Source of the DNA: Halomicrobium urmianum | GTDB taxonomy: Archaea > Halobacteriota > Halobacteria > Halobacteriales > Haloarculaceae | Direction: 5' to 3' | NCBI RefSeq assembly: GCF_020217425.1 | Contig: NZ_CP084090.1 | Location: forward strand, 2,108,001 to 2,172,000 | DNA: 64,000 nucleotides | In this document: one piece after another, positions 8,989 to 18,187 of the stretch | Layout of the letters: each line of letters opens with the position of its first letter | Numbering within the stretch: position 1 is the stretch's first letter | Notes under the pieces: generated by a model | Told to the model about the DNA's origin: nothing | What the model saw: only the letters and a program-made list of their open reading frames with translations | Database searches by the model: none | Program-made: the position numbers and the translations under genes

Positions 8989-10582
8989 GAAGTTTCCTCC
9001 GGAAGTACAGTCGACTCGCCACTCCGATGGCGTACAGTCCGATCACGACGAGCAGCAGGACGAGCGCCGTCCCCCAGCCGAACTCCTGGTTCGTGAAGAC
9101 CTCCTTGGGGAACACGCCGGCGGTGATCGTCGAGTACAGCTGGTAGGGCAGCGCGCTGGCCGGCGATAGCAGCGCCTCGTTGGTGACGAACGGCGGCTGG
9201 GCGGTCAGCTCGAACGATCCCAGTACGTCCGGCGTCGAGTTGGGGTAGGGCGCACCTCCGAACACGAGCAAGAGCGGCGCCGTCTCGCCGGCGATGCGGC
9301 CGACCCCGAGGATGGTCCCGGTGATGGTGCCCGGCATCGCCGCGGGCAGCACGGCGCTGCGGATCGTCTGCCACTTGCTCACGCCGAGCGCGGCGCTGGC
9401 GTCGCGGTACTCGTCGGGCACCGACTTGAGCGACTCCCGGCTCGTGATCAGCACGAGCGGGAGCAGCATGAACCCGAGGACGAGCTGGCCGACGAGGATG
9501 GAGTTGCCGCCGCTGATCCGCGGCACGAGGAAGGCCAGCCCGAACAGGCCGAACACGATGCTCGGCGTGCTCCAGAGACCGTTTGTGGCCACCTCGACGA
9601 CCTGCGTGAACCGGCCCCGCTCGGCGTACTCGGTGAGGAAGACGGCCGCGCCGACGCCCAGCGGGACGGCGAAGGCGACGGCGCCCGCCACCAGCCACAG
9701 GGTCCCGACGACCGCCGGGAGGACGCCGGGCACATCGACGAACAGCCCGCCGGTGACGTTCGTCAGGAACGGGACCTCGATCCACGGCAGCGCGACGCCG
9801 ATCACCGGCACCGTCAGTCGGCCGCCGTTCAGGCTGGCCCCGGTCAGCACCGCGCCCAGCCCGTTGACGACGATGAAGCCGATCAGCAGCGCCAGCACGC
9901 CGAGCGTGCCGAACACGACGGTCCCGACGAGCACCCGCGCGCCCGTCTCGCGGCCCCGTGCACCGAAGCCGTCGCGGGCCTTCGCGGCGACCCAGGCGCC
10001 CAGCACCGACCCGGCGACGACCAGGATCGGCGCCAGTTCGCTCCCGGGGAAGACGGCCGAGGACCAGGCCGGTTCCCACGTCCAGCCCGGTCCGATCGGG
10101 CCGGCGGCGACCGCGACGCCCGCCGGGACCAGCACGGCGGCCGCCGGTGCCGTCGCACCCAGGTCCTCCCGCGCGAACAGAGCGACGCCGGATCCGGCGG
10201 CGCCCGCCGCCAGCGCGAGCGGGAGCCAGATCGGGGCGGCCCCGAACAGGGCCACCCCGACGGAGCCCCCGCCGGCCGACCACAGAAGGCCGTAGACGAC
10301 GGCGACCGGGACGCCCGCCGACGGGGACGGCGTCGCGTCGACGTAGCCCAACCGCGCGGCGAGACCCACTGCGACGAGCCCGACTCCGAGGACGGCGAGC
10401 GCGCCGCCGAGCCAGTCGAAGAGGCCGACGCCGAGGGGAGCGCTGCCCTCGTCGAGCCACTGGAACAATGCCGCCCACCCGGCCAGGAAGCCGAGCGCGG
10501 CGACCGCCAGCAGCGCCGTCGCGAGCGACTCGCCGGCGGTACCTCGCTCGCGCACCAGCGCGGGTGCCTCGACGTCGCTCAT
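8981..10582 (-). CDS. pstA: Phosphate ABC transporter permease PstA with long N-terminal membrane extension
   Basis: The C-terminal 300 or so residues form the permease core, with segments such as [19 protein letters not shown] and the EAA loop [20 protein letters not shown]. The protein is 533 residues, much longer than the usual 280-300. The extra N-terminal 200 residues are almost entirely hydrophobic and Gly/Ala-rich, giving about five or six additional membrane spans. Extended PstA proteins occur in other haloarchaea, so this is probably genuine. It partners PstC in the channel. The start ATG overlaps the pstC stop by 4 nt. Confidence 0.93.
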   Translation of the reverse strand: MSDVEAPALVRERGTAGESLATALLAVAALGFLAGWAALFQWLDEGSAPLGVGLFDWLGGALAVLGVGLVAVGLAARLGYVDATPSPSAGVPVAVVYGLLWSAGGGSVGVALFGAAPIWLPLALAAGAAGSGVALFAREDLGATAPAAAVLVPAGVAVAAGPIGPGWTWEPAWSSAVFPGSELAPILVVAGSVLGAWVAAKARDGFGARGRETGARVLVGTVVFGTLGVLALLIGFIVVNGLGAVLTGASLNGGRLTVPVIGVALPWIEVPFLTNVTGGLFVDVPGVLPAVVGTLWLVAGAVAFAVPLGVGAAVFLTEYAERGRFTQVVEVATNGLWSTPSIVFGLFGLAFLVPRISGGNSILVGQLVLGFMLLPLVLITSRESLKSVPDEYRDASAALGVSKWQTIRSAVLPAAMPGTITGTILGVGRIAGETAPLLLVFGGAPYPNSTPDVLGSFELTAQPPFVTNEALLSPASALPYQLYSTITAGVFPKEVFTNQEFGWGTALVLLLVVIGLYAIGVASRLYFRRKLHE

Positions 10583-11670
10583 CGGTCACCTCCCAGGGTC
10601 CGCCGCATCCGCCACTCGATCCACTGCGAGGCGACGCTCAGCGCCATCACCGTGACGAACAGGACGACGCCGGCCGCGAACAGGGCGCTCATGTGCAGCC
10701 CGCTCGCGTTGCCCCCCTCGAAGGCGATGACCGTCGTCAGCGTCTCGCCGAAGTTCGAGAAGGCGTCGAAGACGGGTGTCGGGAACCCCTTCGTGTGGGA
10801 CAGCATCACCGTCGCGGCCATGGTCTCGCCCATCGCGCGGCCGACGCCCAGTAGGACGCCCGCGGAGACCCCCGACAGCGCCGCCGGGACGGTGACGCTC
10901 CGCGTCGTCTGCCACTCGGTGGTCCCGACGGCGAGCGATCCCCGCTTCATCGAGTCGGGCACCGCCGAGAGGGCGTCCTCCGCCACGGTGACGACCGTGG
11001 GGAGCGCCATCACGCCGATCATCAGACCGGCGGCGAAGTGGTTGCCGATCGTCGGCGTCCGGAACTCCTCGTAGAAGTACTGGTTGAGGACGGTCAGGCC
11101 GACGAACCCGTACGTGATCGACGGGATGCCGGCCAGCAGTTCGATCCCGGGCTTGACCACCTCGCGGACGCGACCGGGCGCCATCTCGCTGACGAAGACC
11201 GCGCCGGCCACGCCCAGGGGCGCGGCGATCAGCGTCGCGATGACCGTGGTGACGGCGGTCCCGACGATCATCGGTGCCAGCGACCAGATCCGGCCGCCCT
11301 CGCCGCCCCACAGCGGCGCCTCGGTCCGCGTCACCAGGTCCAGCCCCATCGCCCGGACGGCGGGCACAGACCGCGCCAGCAGGAACGCGACGATCAGGCC
11401 GAGGACCGCGACCGTCGCCACCGTCGCCAGGAACGTCAGGGCCCTCGCGGTCGCGGCCTGTCGGCGGATCCAGCCGACGGCCACGGTCGCGACGAACGCG
11501 AGAAACGGGACCACGGTCCACCGGGAGCCGGCCATGAACAGGAGGACAGTGGCCAGCACCGAGAGGGCCATCGAGGCGTGTACCGCGGCGGCGCCGTCCT
11601 CCGCCCGGGAGTGGTAGCTCAGCGCCCGGTCAGTGGCTGCAGCCATCCCTCGCTTGACTCGCTGTAGCAT
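10579..11670 (-). CDS. pstC: Phosphate ABC transporter permease PstC
   Basis: This 363-residue membrane protein has an initial pair of helices and then a six-span permease domain. The family motif is seen in GIPSITYGFVGLTVL, and the EAA loop in EDALSAVPDSMKRGSLAVGTT. With PstA it forms the phosphate-conducting pore. It starts 24 bp after pstS and overlaps pstA by 4 nt, so all are read as one operon. The ATG at 11670 (MLQRVKRGM) puts a basic stretch in front of the first helix. Confidence 0.94.
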   Translation of the reverse strand: MLQRVKRGMAAATDRALSYHSRAEDGAAAVHASMALSVLATVLLFMAGSRWTVVPFLAFVATVAVGWIRRQAATARALTFLATVATVAVLGLIVAFLLARSVPAVRAMGLDLVTRTEAPLWGGEGGRIWSLAPMIVGTAVTTVIATLIAAPLGVAGAVFVSEMAPGRVREVVKPGIELLAGIPSITYGFVGLTVLNQYFYEEFRTPTIGNHFAAGLMIGVMALPTVVTVAEDALSAVPDSMKRGSLAVGTTEWQTTRSVTVPAALSGVSAGVLLGVGRAMGETMAATVMLSHTKGFPTPVFDAFSNFGETLTTVIAFEGGNASGLHMSALFAAGVVLFVTVMALSVASQWIEWRMRRTLGGDR

Positions 11671-11694
11671 GCAGTGTGTTGAGGGAGTCCGGCG

Positions 11695-12855
11695 TTACTC
11701 GTAGTTCGAGGGCGCGACCTTCTCGCGCTCGGTCTGGAGCCTGTCGTCGGGCAGTGCGAAGTAGTCGTTCCCGCGGACGAACGTCTCCTGGCCGAAGTCG
11801 CTCAGCAGGAAGTTGATGAACGCCGCCTCCTTGCGCGAGGTGTCCTGCCACGTGTAGGCGTGGAGGTCGCGGGACAGCGGGTACTCCTGGGCACCCAGGT
11901 TCTTCCCGTACTCGTAGAGCGTGCCGTCGATCTCCAGGCCGACCGGCGGAGTCGCGCCGTCGGGCTCGACGAACGCCAGCGCGATGTAGGAGATGGCGTT
12001 GTCGGCCTGGCCGATCGCCTGCTGGAGCTGCTGGTTCTGGCCGTAGCGCTGGTCCGGGCTGATCGAGGCGTCTGGATCGCCGTAGACGTTCTGCCGGAAC
12101 GCGGTGTCGGTCCCGGAGCCCTCGGCCCGCCCGAGCGCGAGGATCTCGCGGTCCGGGCCGCCGACCTCGCTCCAGTTGGTGATCTCCTGCCGGTAGATCC
12201 CCTCGAGTTCCGCCAGCGTGATCTGCTCGACGCCGGCGTCCCGGACTTCCCGGCTGACGACGATGGGCTGGCCGTCGACGCCGACGACGTGGTCGACGAA
12301 GTCATCGAGGGTGCTCTGGTCGGCGTCGGACAGCTCGGCGGCGGCACTGGCGGAGGCGTCGCCGATGTCGACTCGCCCCTCCATGACGCCCTCGATGCCG
12401 GTCCCGGAGTGCGAGAGGGCGACGCTCGCCCGCAACGGCGGGTTCGAGCGCTCGCCGGTCGGCTCGTAGCCGTACTGCTGGGCGAAGAAGTCCGCCAGGC
12501 GCATGTCGGTGTCGTACTCCTCGCTGGCCCACGACTCCGGCCAGTAGTCCCCGTCGCCGGCCTCGGGGTTGGAGTTCCAGTAGCTCGCGCCCGTGTTCGT
12601 GATTGGGAACACCGTCGACGAACCGTCGGCGGTCAGGACGCTCGTGTCCGTCCCGCCGGATCCACCGCTCTCGGTCCCGCCGCCGGCGTCACCGCCGTCG
12701 CCGGACGCCGTCGAACCGCCGTCCTCCGTTGCGTCGCTGCTCCCGTCGCTCTGTCCGGAACACCCCGCCACTGTGCCGGCGCCGAGAGCACCGGTCGTCG
12801 CGATGAACTTTCGCCGCGATACCAGGCCGGACGGCCGCTCGCTGTCGCGTGCCAT
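11695..12855 (-). CDS. pstS: Phosphate-binding lipoprotein PstS
   Basis: This 386-residue substrate-binding protein captures phosphate outside the cell. The N-terminus has a TAT-lipoprotein signal (SRRKFIATTG, lipobox ending AGCSG) followed by a Ser/Asp/Gly-rich linker. Binding motifs include LTADGSSTVFPIT and GRAEGSGTDTAFRQ, the usual phosphate-contact loops of the family. It is the first gene of the pst operon and has its own promoter with a palindrome just upstream. Confidence 0.95.
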   Translation of the reverse strand: MARDSERPSGLVSRRKFIATTGALGAGTVAGCSGQSDGSSDATEDGGSTASGDGGDAGGGTESGGSGGTDTSVLTADGSSTVFPITNTGASYWNSNPEAGDGDYWPESWASEEYDTDMRLADFFAQQYGYEPTGERSNPPLRASVALSHSGTGIEGVMEGRVDIGDASASAAAELSDADQSTLDDFVDHVVGVDGQPIVVSREVRDAGVEQITLAELEGIYRQEITNWSEVGGPDREILALGRAEGSGTDTAFRQNVYGDPDASISPDQRYGQNQQLQQAIGQADNAISYIALAFVEPDGATPPVGLEIDGTLYEYGKNLGAQEYPLSRDLHAYTWQDTSRKEAAFINFLLSDFGQETFVRGNDYFALPDDRLQTEREKVAPSNYE

Positions 12856-12889
12856 CGAGTGAAGAGGGGCAGGTGTAAACTAAACGGGT

Positions 12890-12909
12890 TTATAATAGGG
12901 GTATCCCCT
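12890..12909 (-). promoter_or_regulatory. pstS promoter: TATA box and adjacent 13-bp palindrome
   Basis: On the minus strand the TATA box TATTATAAA (12896-12888) lies about 38 bp before the pstS start. Touching its upstream edge is the perfect palindrome AGGGG-TAT-CCCCT (12897-12909), followed by GATACGTA. A site overlapping the BRE position is well placed for a repressor or activator of phosphate-responsive transcription; the protein that reads it is not known. Confidence 0.6.
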
Positions 12910-13042
12910 GATACGTACCACTCCGGTCCGACTGTAGGCCACCGTAGCCGACATAGCCGTACTTGTTACTATATAGCCTCTTTACGTGCGAAAAGATGGC
13001 ACGGGTCGGCTGCGGCGGACTGCGATGGACTGCGGCGGCCGG

Positions 13043-14365
13043 CTACCGCGCCCGATGCACGTCGTCCAGCCGGTCGACCGTCGGCGCGTTGACGATGGTC
13101 ACCGTCTGCCCGCTCCGGCGCACCCGGAAGGCGTCGCCGAAGGGGTCGGATTCAGGGAGCCGATAGATCCCGTCGCGGGGCTGACTGCTGGCCCGCTCCG
13201 CCAGAATCGAGGTGTACGCCTCGCGGAACTCGCGAGCGTCCCGTTCCGTGTCCCACTCGGTCCGCCAGACGTAGGCGCCGACGCCGGACTCGTTGCGGTA
13301 GGGCACCACGCTGTCTCCGGCCCAGCCGGCCGAGGCGTTTGCGCGGTACAGGAACCACTCCTCCGGGCTGACGGCCCCGTGGTCGTACAGCATGGCGAAG
13401 ATGGAGGCCTCGCCGACGGTGTCGGCCTCGGGGTCGTGGTCCAACCGCTCCCACGAATCGCCCGAGCGGTCGGGCACGGTGACGTTCACGGGGTCCTCCC
13501 CGGGATACTTCTCGGGGTGGATCACCTGCTCGGTGCTCTCCGGGACGTCCCCGTAGAGTCCGTCGACGGCCTCCCAGCCGCCGTCCTCGCGTGCCTGGTG
13601 GACGAACCGCGGTCCCGTGGCGTAGGGCTGGTAGATGGTGACGAAGACCCCGTCCTCGGGGCTGCCGCCGCTGGCGTTGCCGCCGTCGGCCGTGGGCCGA
13701 TCGACGCACGTCCAGCGGTCGCCACAGCGCTGCTCGTAGAGGATCCGGACGTAGTTGGCCTCGCCCTCGGTGACGCTCTGGCGGGCCAGCTGCTGGTCCT
13801 GAGTCTCGGGCGTGGCGTTGAGCCGGTCGCGCTGGTCCTGCAGCGCGTGGACCAGTTCGTGGGCCAGCGTCGCCCGGTCGATGGTCGGCGTCTCGCTGTC
13901 GGAGACGATGACAATGCTGTCGTTGGCGGGCGCGTAGTACCCCTGGACGGAGCTGTTGCGCGTCCCGCCCAGCGCCTCGCCGGACGTGCTGTTCTCGCCG
14001 ACGAGCAACAGCGCCTCCCAGACCTGGTCGTTCCAGGGGTTCTCCTGGCGGACGCCGCCCCCGCCCGCCGACCGGTTGCGGTACTCGGCGCGGGAGATTA
14101 CTTCGAGGGAGACGTTCCCCCGGAACTCCTGGTCGCGGACCTGCTCGACGCGGGCCTTGGTCCGGGCGAGCAGCGCCGCCTGCTCGCTCTCGTTGAGGCC
14201 GTCGCCCGGCGTGACGGCGATCGACTCGTCGTACCAGTAGCCGCCCTCCCAGCCGATCTGGTCCTCGCCGGGGTCCTCCATGAACGGATGGTCCGGCGCG
14301 GGGAGGCCCGAACAGCCGGCCAGCAGCGCCAGCACCGCCGCGGCCGCGAGCAGCGACTTACGCAT
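13043..14365 (-). CDS. HExxH-containing surface lipoprotein (Hvo_1808-like), downstream paralogue
   Basis: The 440-residue protein begins with a lipoprotein signal (MRKSLLAAAAVLALLAGCSG). Around residue 165 it contains HELVHALQDQ, a zinc-peptidase-like HExxH motif, preceded by GYYAPANDSIVIVSDSE. I associate this architecture with the Hvo_1808 family of haloarchaeal surface proteins; peptidase activity is not established. The C-terminus (VTIVNAPTVDRLDDVH) matches the end of the adjacent gene, showing tandem duplication. Its start overlaps the upstream gene by 8 nt. Confidence 0.82.
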   Translation of the reverse strand: MRKSLLAAAAVLALLAGCSGLPAPDHPFMEDPGEDQIGWEGGYWYDESIAVTPGDGLNESEQAALLARTKARVEQVRDQEFRGNVSLEVISRAEYRNRSAGGGGVRQENPWNDQVWEALLLVGENSTSGEALGGTRNSSVQGYYAPANDSIVIVSDSETPTIDRATLAHELVHALQDQRDRLNATPETQDQQLARQSVTEGEANYVRILYEQRCGDRWTCVDRPTADGGNASGGSPEDGVFVTIYQPYATGPRFVHQAREDGGWEAVDGLYGDVPESTEQVIHPEKYPGEDPVNVTVPDRSGDSWERLDHDPEADTVGEASIFAMLYDHGAVSPEEWFLYRANASAGWAGDSVVPYRNESGVGAYVWRTEWDTERDAREFREAYTSILAERASSQPRDGIYRLPESDPFGDAFRVRRSGQTVTIVNAPTVDRLDDVHRAR

Positions 14366-15770
14366 GGACCGCCTCCAGGTCGCTCCGGGTCGGCGCGTTG
14401 ACTACCGTCACCGCGTCGCCGTCCCGCCGTATCTCGATAGCGTCCTCGTACGGACCGTCCTCGATCACCCACACGCCGTCGTCGACCTGCGTCCCGCCCC
14501 AGTGTTCGACCACGTCCCCCCAGCCGGCGGCGAACTCGGCGGCCTCGGACTCGTTCGCCCAGGCCGTCCGCCAGACGTAGGCCGATTCGTCGCCGCGCTC
14601 GTAGACGCGCATCCGCCCGCCGGTCCAGCCGTCGGCCGCGGGCAGGTGGTAGTTGTACGGGTCCGCCCGGTCGACGGAGCCGTCGCCGCCGTAGTTGATG
14701 ATCTGCCGGGGCCCGACGACGCCGCTGTCGTCGTACTCGTCGGCCACCGTGTACGCCAGCCCGGCCGCGATGGCCGACTGACCCAGCACCGCGTGGTCGG
14801 GCCGGTCGGCGGGCCGGACGCGCTCCCAGCCGTCGCTCGCGCCGTCCTCGATCGTGACGTTCGCCGGTTCCCACTCGGGGTAGCGGTCCGGGTAGATCAC
14901 TTCGGTCGACCCGTCGGGGTGCTCGTCGTAGGCGTCGTTCACCCGCTCCCAGCCGCCCTCGTCGTGCAGCGCGGCGACGAACTGCCCGCCGTCGCCGTAG
15001 GGGAAGTACATGAGGAAGTTGATCCCGAAGTGGCTGTCGCCGCCGCCACCGCCGGCGTCCGACGCGGCCGGGAGGCACTCCCAGGACTCGCCGCAGCGCT
15101 CGGTGTAGCGCCGCTGGGTGAACGAGGCGTCCCCCTCGATCAGCCCGTTGCGCCCCTGATAGGCGTCCCGGGTCGCGACGTCGTCGTCCGAGAGGTTGTA
15201 GTGCTGGTCCTGCAGCGCGTGGACCAGTTCGTGGGCCAGCGTCCCCTCGCCGTCCAGCCGGGGCGTCTCGCTGTCGGAGACGATGACGATGGCCCCCTCG
15301 GCGGGGTCGTAGTACCCCAGGACGCTCTCACTCAGCGTCCGTTCCTGCGTGGCTACCGAGTCCTCGCCCTCGCCGACCAGGAACATGGCCTCGAACTTCG
15401 CGTTGTCGAAGCGCCGGAACGACTCCGTGCGGTCCCGGCTCGACTCGTTGCGGTACTCCTCGCGGGTGATCACCTCGACGGGTACCGACTCCCGAAACTC
15501 CAGCCCGCGGACGTGCTCTACCCGGGCCATCGCCCGGGCGACCACCGCCTCCCGCTCGCTCTCGTTGAGGCCGTCCGCGGTGGTGATCGAGAGGCTCTCG
15601 TCGTGCCGGTAGCCGTTCTCGTACCCCAGGGCGTCGTCGGAGGCCCCTGCGTCGCTCTCGGTCGTGCTCGCGTCGACCCCGGTCTCCGTCGCCGTCGGCT
15701 CCCCGCCCAGACCGGGTGCCTGACAGCCAGCGAGGACCAGTAGAACTGCGCACAGGGCGGCGCGGTACAT
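14358..15770 (-). CDS. HExxH-containing surface lipoprotein (Hvo_1808-like), upstream paralogue
   Basis: The 470-residue protein starts MYRAALCAVLLVLAGCQAPG, a lipoprotein signal, followed by a Thr/Ser/Asp-rich linker. It carries the same HELVHALQDQ motif as its downstream neighbour and the same flanking YYDP-EGAIVIVSDSETP block. The C-terminal VTVVNAPTRSDLEAVH also matches. ATG 15770 is chosen because it opens directly on the signal peptide; a longer in-frame start upstream adds a non-hydrophobic stretch. The two genes form a short operon of recent paralogues and probably act on the cell surface. Confidence 0.82.
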   Translation of the reverse strand: MYRAALCAVLLVLAGCQAPGLGGEPTATETGVDASTTESDAGASDDALGYENGYRHDESLSITTADGLNESEREAVVARAMARVEHVRGLEFRESVPVEVITREEYRNESSRDRTESFRRFDNAKFEAMFLVGEGEDSVATQERTLSESVLGYYDPAEGAIVIVSDSETPRLDGEGTLAHELVHALQDQHYNLSDDDVATRDAYQGRNGLIEGDASFTQRRYTERCGESWECLPAASDAGGGGGDSHFGINFLMYFPYGDGGQFVAALHDEGGWERVNDAYDEHPDGSTEVIYPDRYPEWEPANVTIEDGASDGWERVRPADRPDHAVLGQSAIAAGLAYTVADEYDDSGVVGPRQIINYGGDGSVDRADPYNYHLPAADGWTGGRMRVYERGDESAYVWRTAWANESEAAEFAAGWGDVVEHWGGTQVDDGVWVIEDGPYEDAIEIRRDGDAVTVVNAPTRSDLEAVHA

Positions 15771-15853
15771 GTCCGGTCCGTAGTCGTCCGCACTCAAAAA
15801 GGGCCCGCAGTGGGGCAACGCTGTTGTGAGTCGATAGCATAGCTCCGGACGCC

Positions 15854-16426
15854 ATGGAACTCGACCCCGACAGCACCGCTGTGGCGGTGGTGGACATGCA
15901 GAACGGCTTCTGTCACCCCGACGGGAGCCTCTACGCCCCCGGCAGCGAGGAGGCCATCGAGCCCTGCGTCGAACTCGTCGACCGGGCGCGCGAGGCCGGG
16001 GCCGTCGTCGTCTTCACCCGCGACGTCCACCCGCCCGAGCAGTTCGCGGACGCACACTACTACGACGAGTTCGAGCGCTGGGGCGAGCACGTCCTCGAGG
16101 GCTCCTGGGAGGCCGAACTCGTCGACGAACTGGCCCCCCGCGAGGAGGACCTGGTCGTCGTCAAGCACACCTACGACGCCTTCCACGAGACCCAGCTCGA
16201 GGGGTGGCTCGACGCCCACGGTATCGACGACCTCGTCTTCTGCGGCACGCTCGCGAACGTCTGCGTGCTCCACACCGCCGGCAGCGCCGGCCTCCGTGAC
16301 TACCGGCCCGTTCTCGTCGAGGACGCTATCGGCGCCATCGAGGACGACCACCGCGAGTACGCCCTGGACCACGCCGAGTGGCTGTTCGGCGAGGTGACGG
16401 CGCTCGACGACGTCGCGTTCGCCTGA
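15854..16426 (+). CDS. Isochorismatase-family cysteine hydrolase, nicotinamidase-like
   Basis: The 190-residue enzyme shows the family triad: Asp in VAVVDMQNGF, Lys in VVVKHTYDAF and the nucleophile Cys in GTLANVCVLHTA. A cis-peptide and metal-binding context (HPPEQFADAHYY) resembles nicotinamidase more than isochorismatase. Nicotinamidase would make nicotinate for PncB, also encoded in this window, but the substrate is inferred. The gene is divergent from the lipoprotein pair and stands alone. Confidence 0.85.
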   Translation: MELDPDSTAVAVVDMQNGFCHPDGSLYAPGSEEAIEPCVELVDRAREAGAVVVFTRDVHPPEQFADAHYYDEFERWGEHVLEGSWEAELVDELAPREEDLVVVKHTYDAFHETQLEGWLDAHGIDDLVFCGTLANVCVLHTAGSAGLRDYRPVLVEDAIGAIEDDHREYALDHAEWLFGEVTALDDVAFA

Positions 16427-16456
16427 CCGGATTCGCTCCGCCGGTCTCGCGTCGAA

Positions 16457-17281
16457 TCACCGCCGCTCGACCGTCACGGCCACGTCCTCGCCGACCGCGA
16501 GGTCCACGGCCTCGCCGACGACCTTGATCCCGAACCGGTCGCGAGCGCAGAACAGCGCCAGGCCCGTGACGGGGCCGCCGTTCGCGTACACCTGCACGTC
16601 CGACCAGGTCACGTTCCGACCGGTCGCTTCTCCCACCGTCGTCCCGGCGACGACCACCGGCCCGCTCTCACCGCCTACCAGCCCGCCGCCGTCGTAGTGC
16701 GGCAGTCCCCCGTCGACGACGCCCGGACCCGCGCCGTTGGCCAGCCCGACGAACCGCTCGCCCGCCGCGGGATGGGCCGGCGAGTCCAGGCGGGCCCACG
16801 TCTCGTCGGCCTCGACGACCGTCCCGCTACCGTCCCAGTCGAGCGCCTCGACGTCCGCGCCGACCGCCAGCGGCACCGACCCGGACGCGCGATAGGGGTC
16901 CGCGTCCGGGTCGCGGAACTCCAGGTGCAGGTGGTCCGGGACCCAGGGAGCGAAGAAGCCCGCCCTGATCGACGGCCCGAGCGGGTCGCCGACCGTCACA
17001 CGATCGCCGACGTCGACGGTCGGATCGACGTGCATGAGCCGCGCCGTCCACTCGCCGGCGTCCACCAGCACGAGGTAGTCGTGCTCCGGCGCGTAGGGTT
17101 TCGGCGGTGCCCGCACGCGCCGGACGTCCAGCACTTCCCCGGCGACCGGCGATGGCACCGGCTCGCCCGGTTCGTGGTAGAGGTCGATCGCCCGCCCCTC
17201 GTCGTGGGCGGCGAACGGCGAGTTGTACAGCGAGAACCGCCGGTACCGCGCCAGGACGTCGGCGGACAGCGTGACGGCCAT
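16457..17281 (-). CDS. M23/LytM-like domain protein
   Basis: The protein has 274 residues. A duplicated-hybrid-motif fold of the M23 (lysostaphin-like) type is suggested by HDEGRAIDLYHEPGEPVPSPVAGEV and by the HxH motif in DHLHLEFRD near residue 120. Archaea lack murein, so a peptidoglycan role is excluded; it may be a binding or non-canonical hydrolase domain. The C-terminal half is Gly/Val-rich and unrecognised. There is no signal peptide from ATG 17281. A start 27 bp further upstream is also possible. Confidence 0.7.
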   Translation of the reverse strand: MAVTLSADVLARYRRFSLYNSPFAAHDEGRAIDLYHEPGEPVPSPVAGEVLDVRRVRAPPKPYAPEHDYLVLVDAGEWTARLMHVDPTVDVGDRVTVGDPLGPSIRAGFFAPWVPDHLHLEFRDPDADPYRASGSVPLAVGADVEALDWDGSGTVVEADETWARLDSPAHPAAGERFVGLANGAGPGVVDGGLPHYDGGGLVGGESGPVVVAGTTVGEATGRNVTWSDVQVYANGGPVTGLALFCARDRFGIKVVGEAVDLAVGEDVAVTVERR

Positions 17282-17485
17282 CGCCGTTCCTTGGGCGGAC
17301 GCGGGCATGTGCCTGTCGTCCGAGGTTTCAAGGAGGGGGACGGGACCACCACCGCCGTGCTGTGAGGACCGCCGCGACGGGCTCCGCGGGAGCGCGACGC
17401 CGCCCGTCGCGGGACGACCGCTCTGCGACGGGAGCGCCGGCGTCGCCTGCTCGCCTTTTTGCCCGAGGAGCCCCATCGCCCGGCC

Positions 17486-18163
17486 ATGCGCGTCCTCCGC
17501 GGTCGGGCCGCCGATCCAGAGCGGGACTTCGAGCGGACCCGGGAGATGGCAGTCCGGACTGCCGAGACTGGCGAGCCCGCGCTGCGCGCCTGGCGACCCC
17601 ACCGGCAGGTCGCCTTCGGCCGCCGCGACGCCCGCAGCGACGGCTACGACCTCGCCCGCGGCATCGCACGCAACCGCGGCTACGTCCCGCTCGAACGCGA
17701 GGTCGGCGGGCGGGCCGTCGCGTACACCGGCTCGACGGTGGCGTTCGCGCTGGCCCGCCCCGCCGACGACCGCTCCGGCATCCGGGACCGCTACGCCGAC
17801 GCGACAGACCGCCTGCGGGCGGCGCTGGCCGACCTCGGCGTCGACGCCGACGAAGGAGAACCTCCCGACTCCTTCTGTCCGGGAACGCACTCGCTGCGGG
17901 CGGACGGGAAGATCGCCGGGCTGGCCCAGCGCGTTCGACAGGACGTGGCGCTCGTCGCCGGCGTCGTCGTGGTCGCGGACCGCGAGGAGATCGCCGCCGT
18001 CCTCGACCCCGTCTACGACGCCCTGGACGTCCCGTTCGATCCGGACAGCGTCGGGAGCGTCGCCGCGGCGGGCAGTCCCTCCGACCCCGACGCGATCATC
18101 GACGCCCTGATCCGCGCCTTCGTCCCGGACGACTACCGCGTCGAGCGCATTCGGGAGACTTAG
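17486..18163 (+). CDS. Lipoate--protein ligase-like (BPL/LplA/LipB fold) protein
   Basis: The 225-residue protein has the biotin/lipoate ligase fold: HRQVAFGRRDA, the Gly-rich strand EVGGRAVAYTGSTVAFAL (the place of the RRxSGGG motif), FCPGTHSLRADGKIAGLAQR with the catalytic Lys, and a C-terminal helix. It could transfer lipoate or octanoate to the H protein or to E2 subunits, or act on another acyl group. The altered GGR motif makes the substrate uncertain. It starts at ATG 17486 and is 24 bp upstream of the dihydroorotase gene. Confidence 0.78.
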   Translation: MRVLRGRAADPERDFERTREMAVRTAETGEPALRAWRPHRQVAFGRRDARSDGYDLARGIARNRGYVPLEREVGGRAVAYTGSTVAFALARPADDRSGIRDRYADATDRLRAALADLGVDADEGEPPDSFCPGTHSLRADGKIAGLAQRVRQDVALVAGVVVVADREEIAAVLDPVYDALDVPFDPDSVGSVAAAGSPSDPDAIIDALIRAFVPDDYRVERIRET

Positions 18164-18187
18164 GGCCACCGCCCGAGGAGCGCCTGT

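Noticed and set aside
12902-12913. TATC-CCCT-GATA at the pstS promoter as a further motility-type operator
   Set aside because: The spacer is 4 bp, not 6, and the site is part of a different palindrome next to a phosphate gene.
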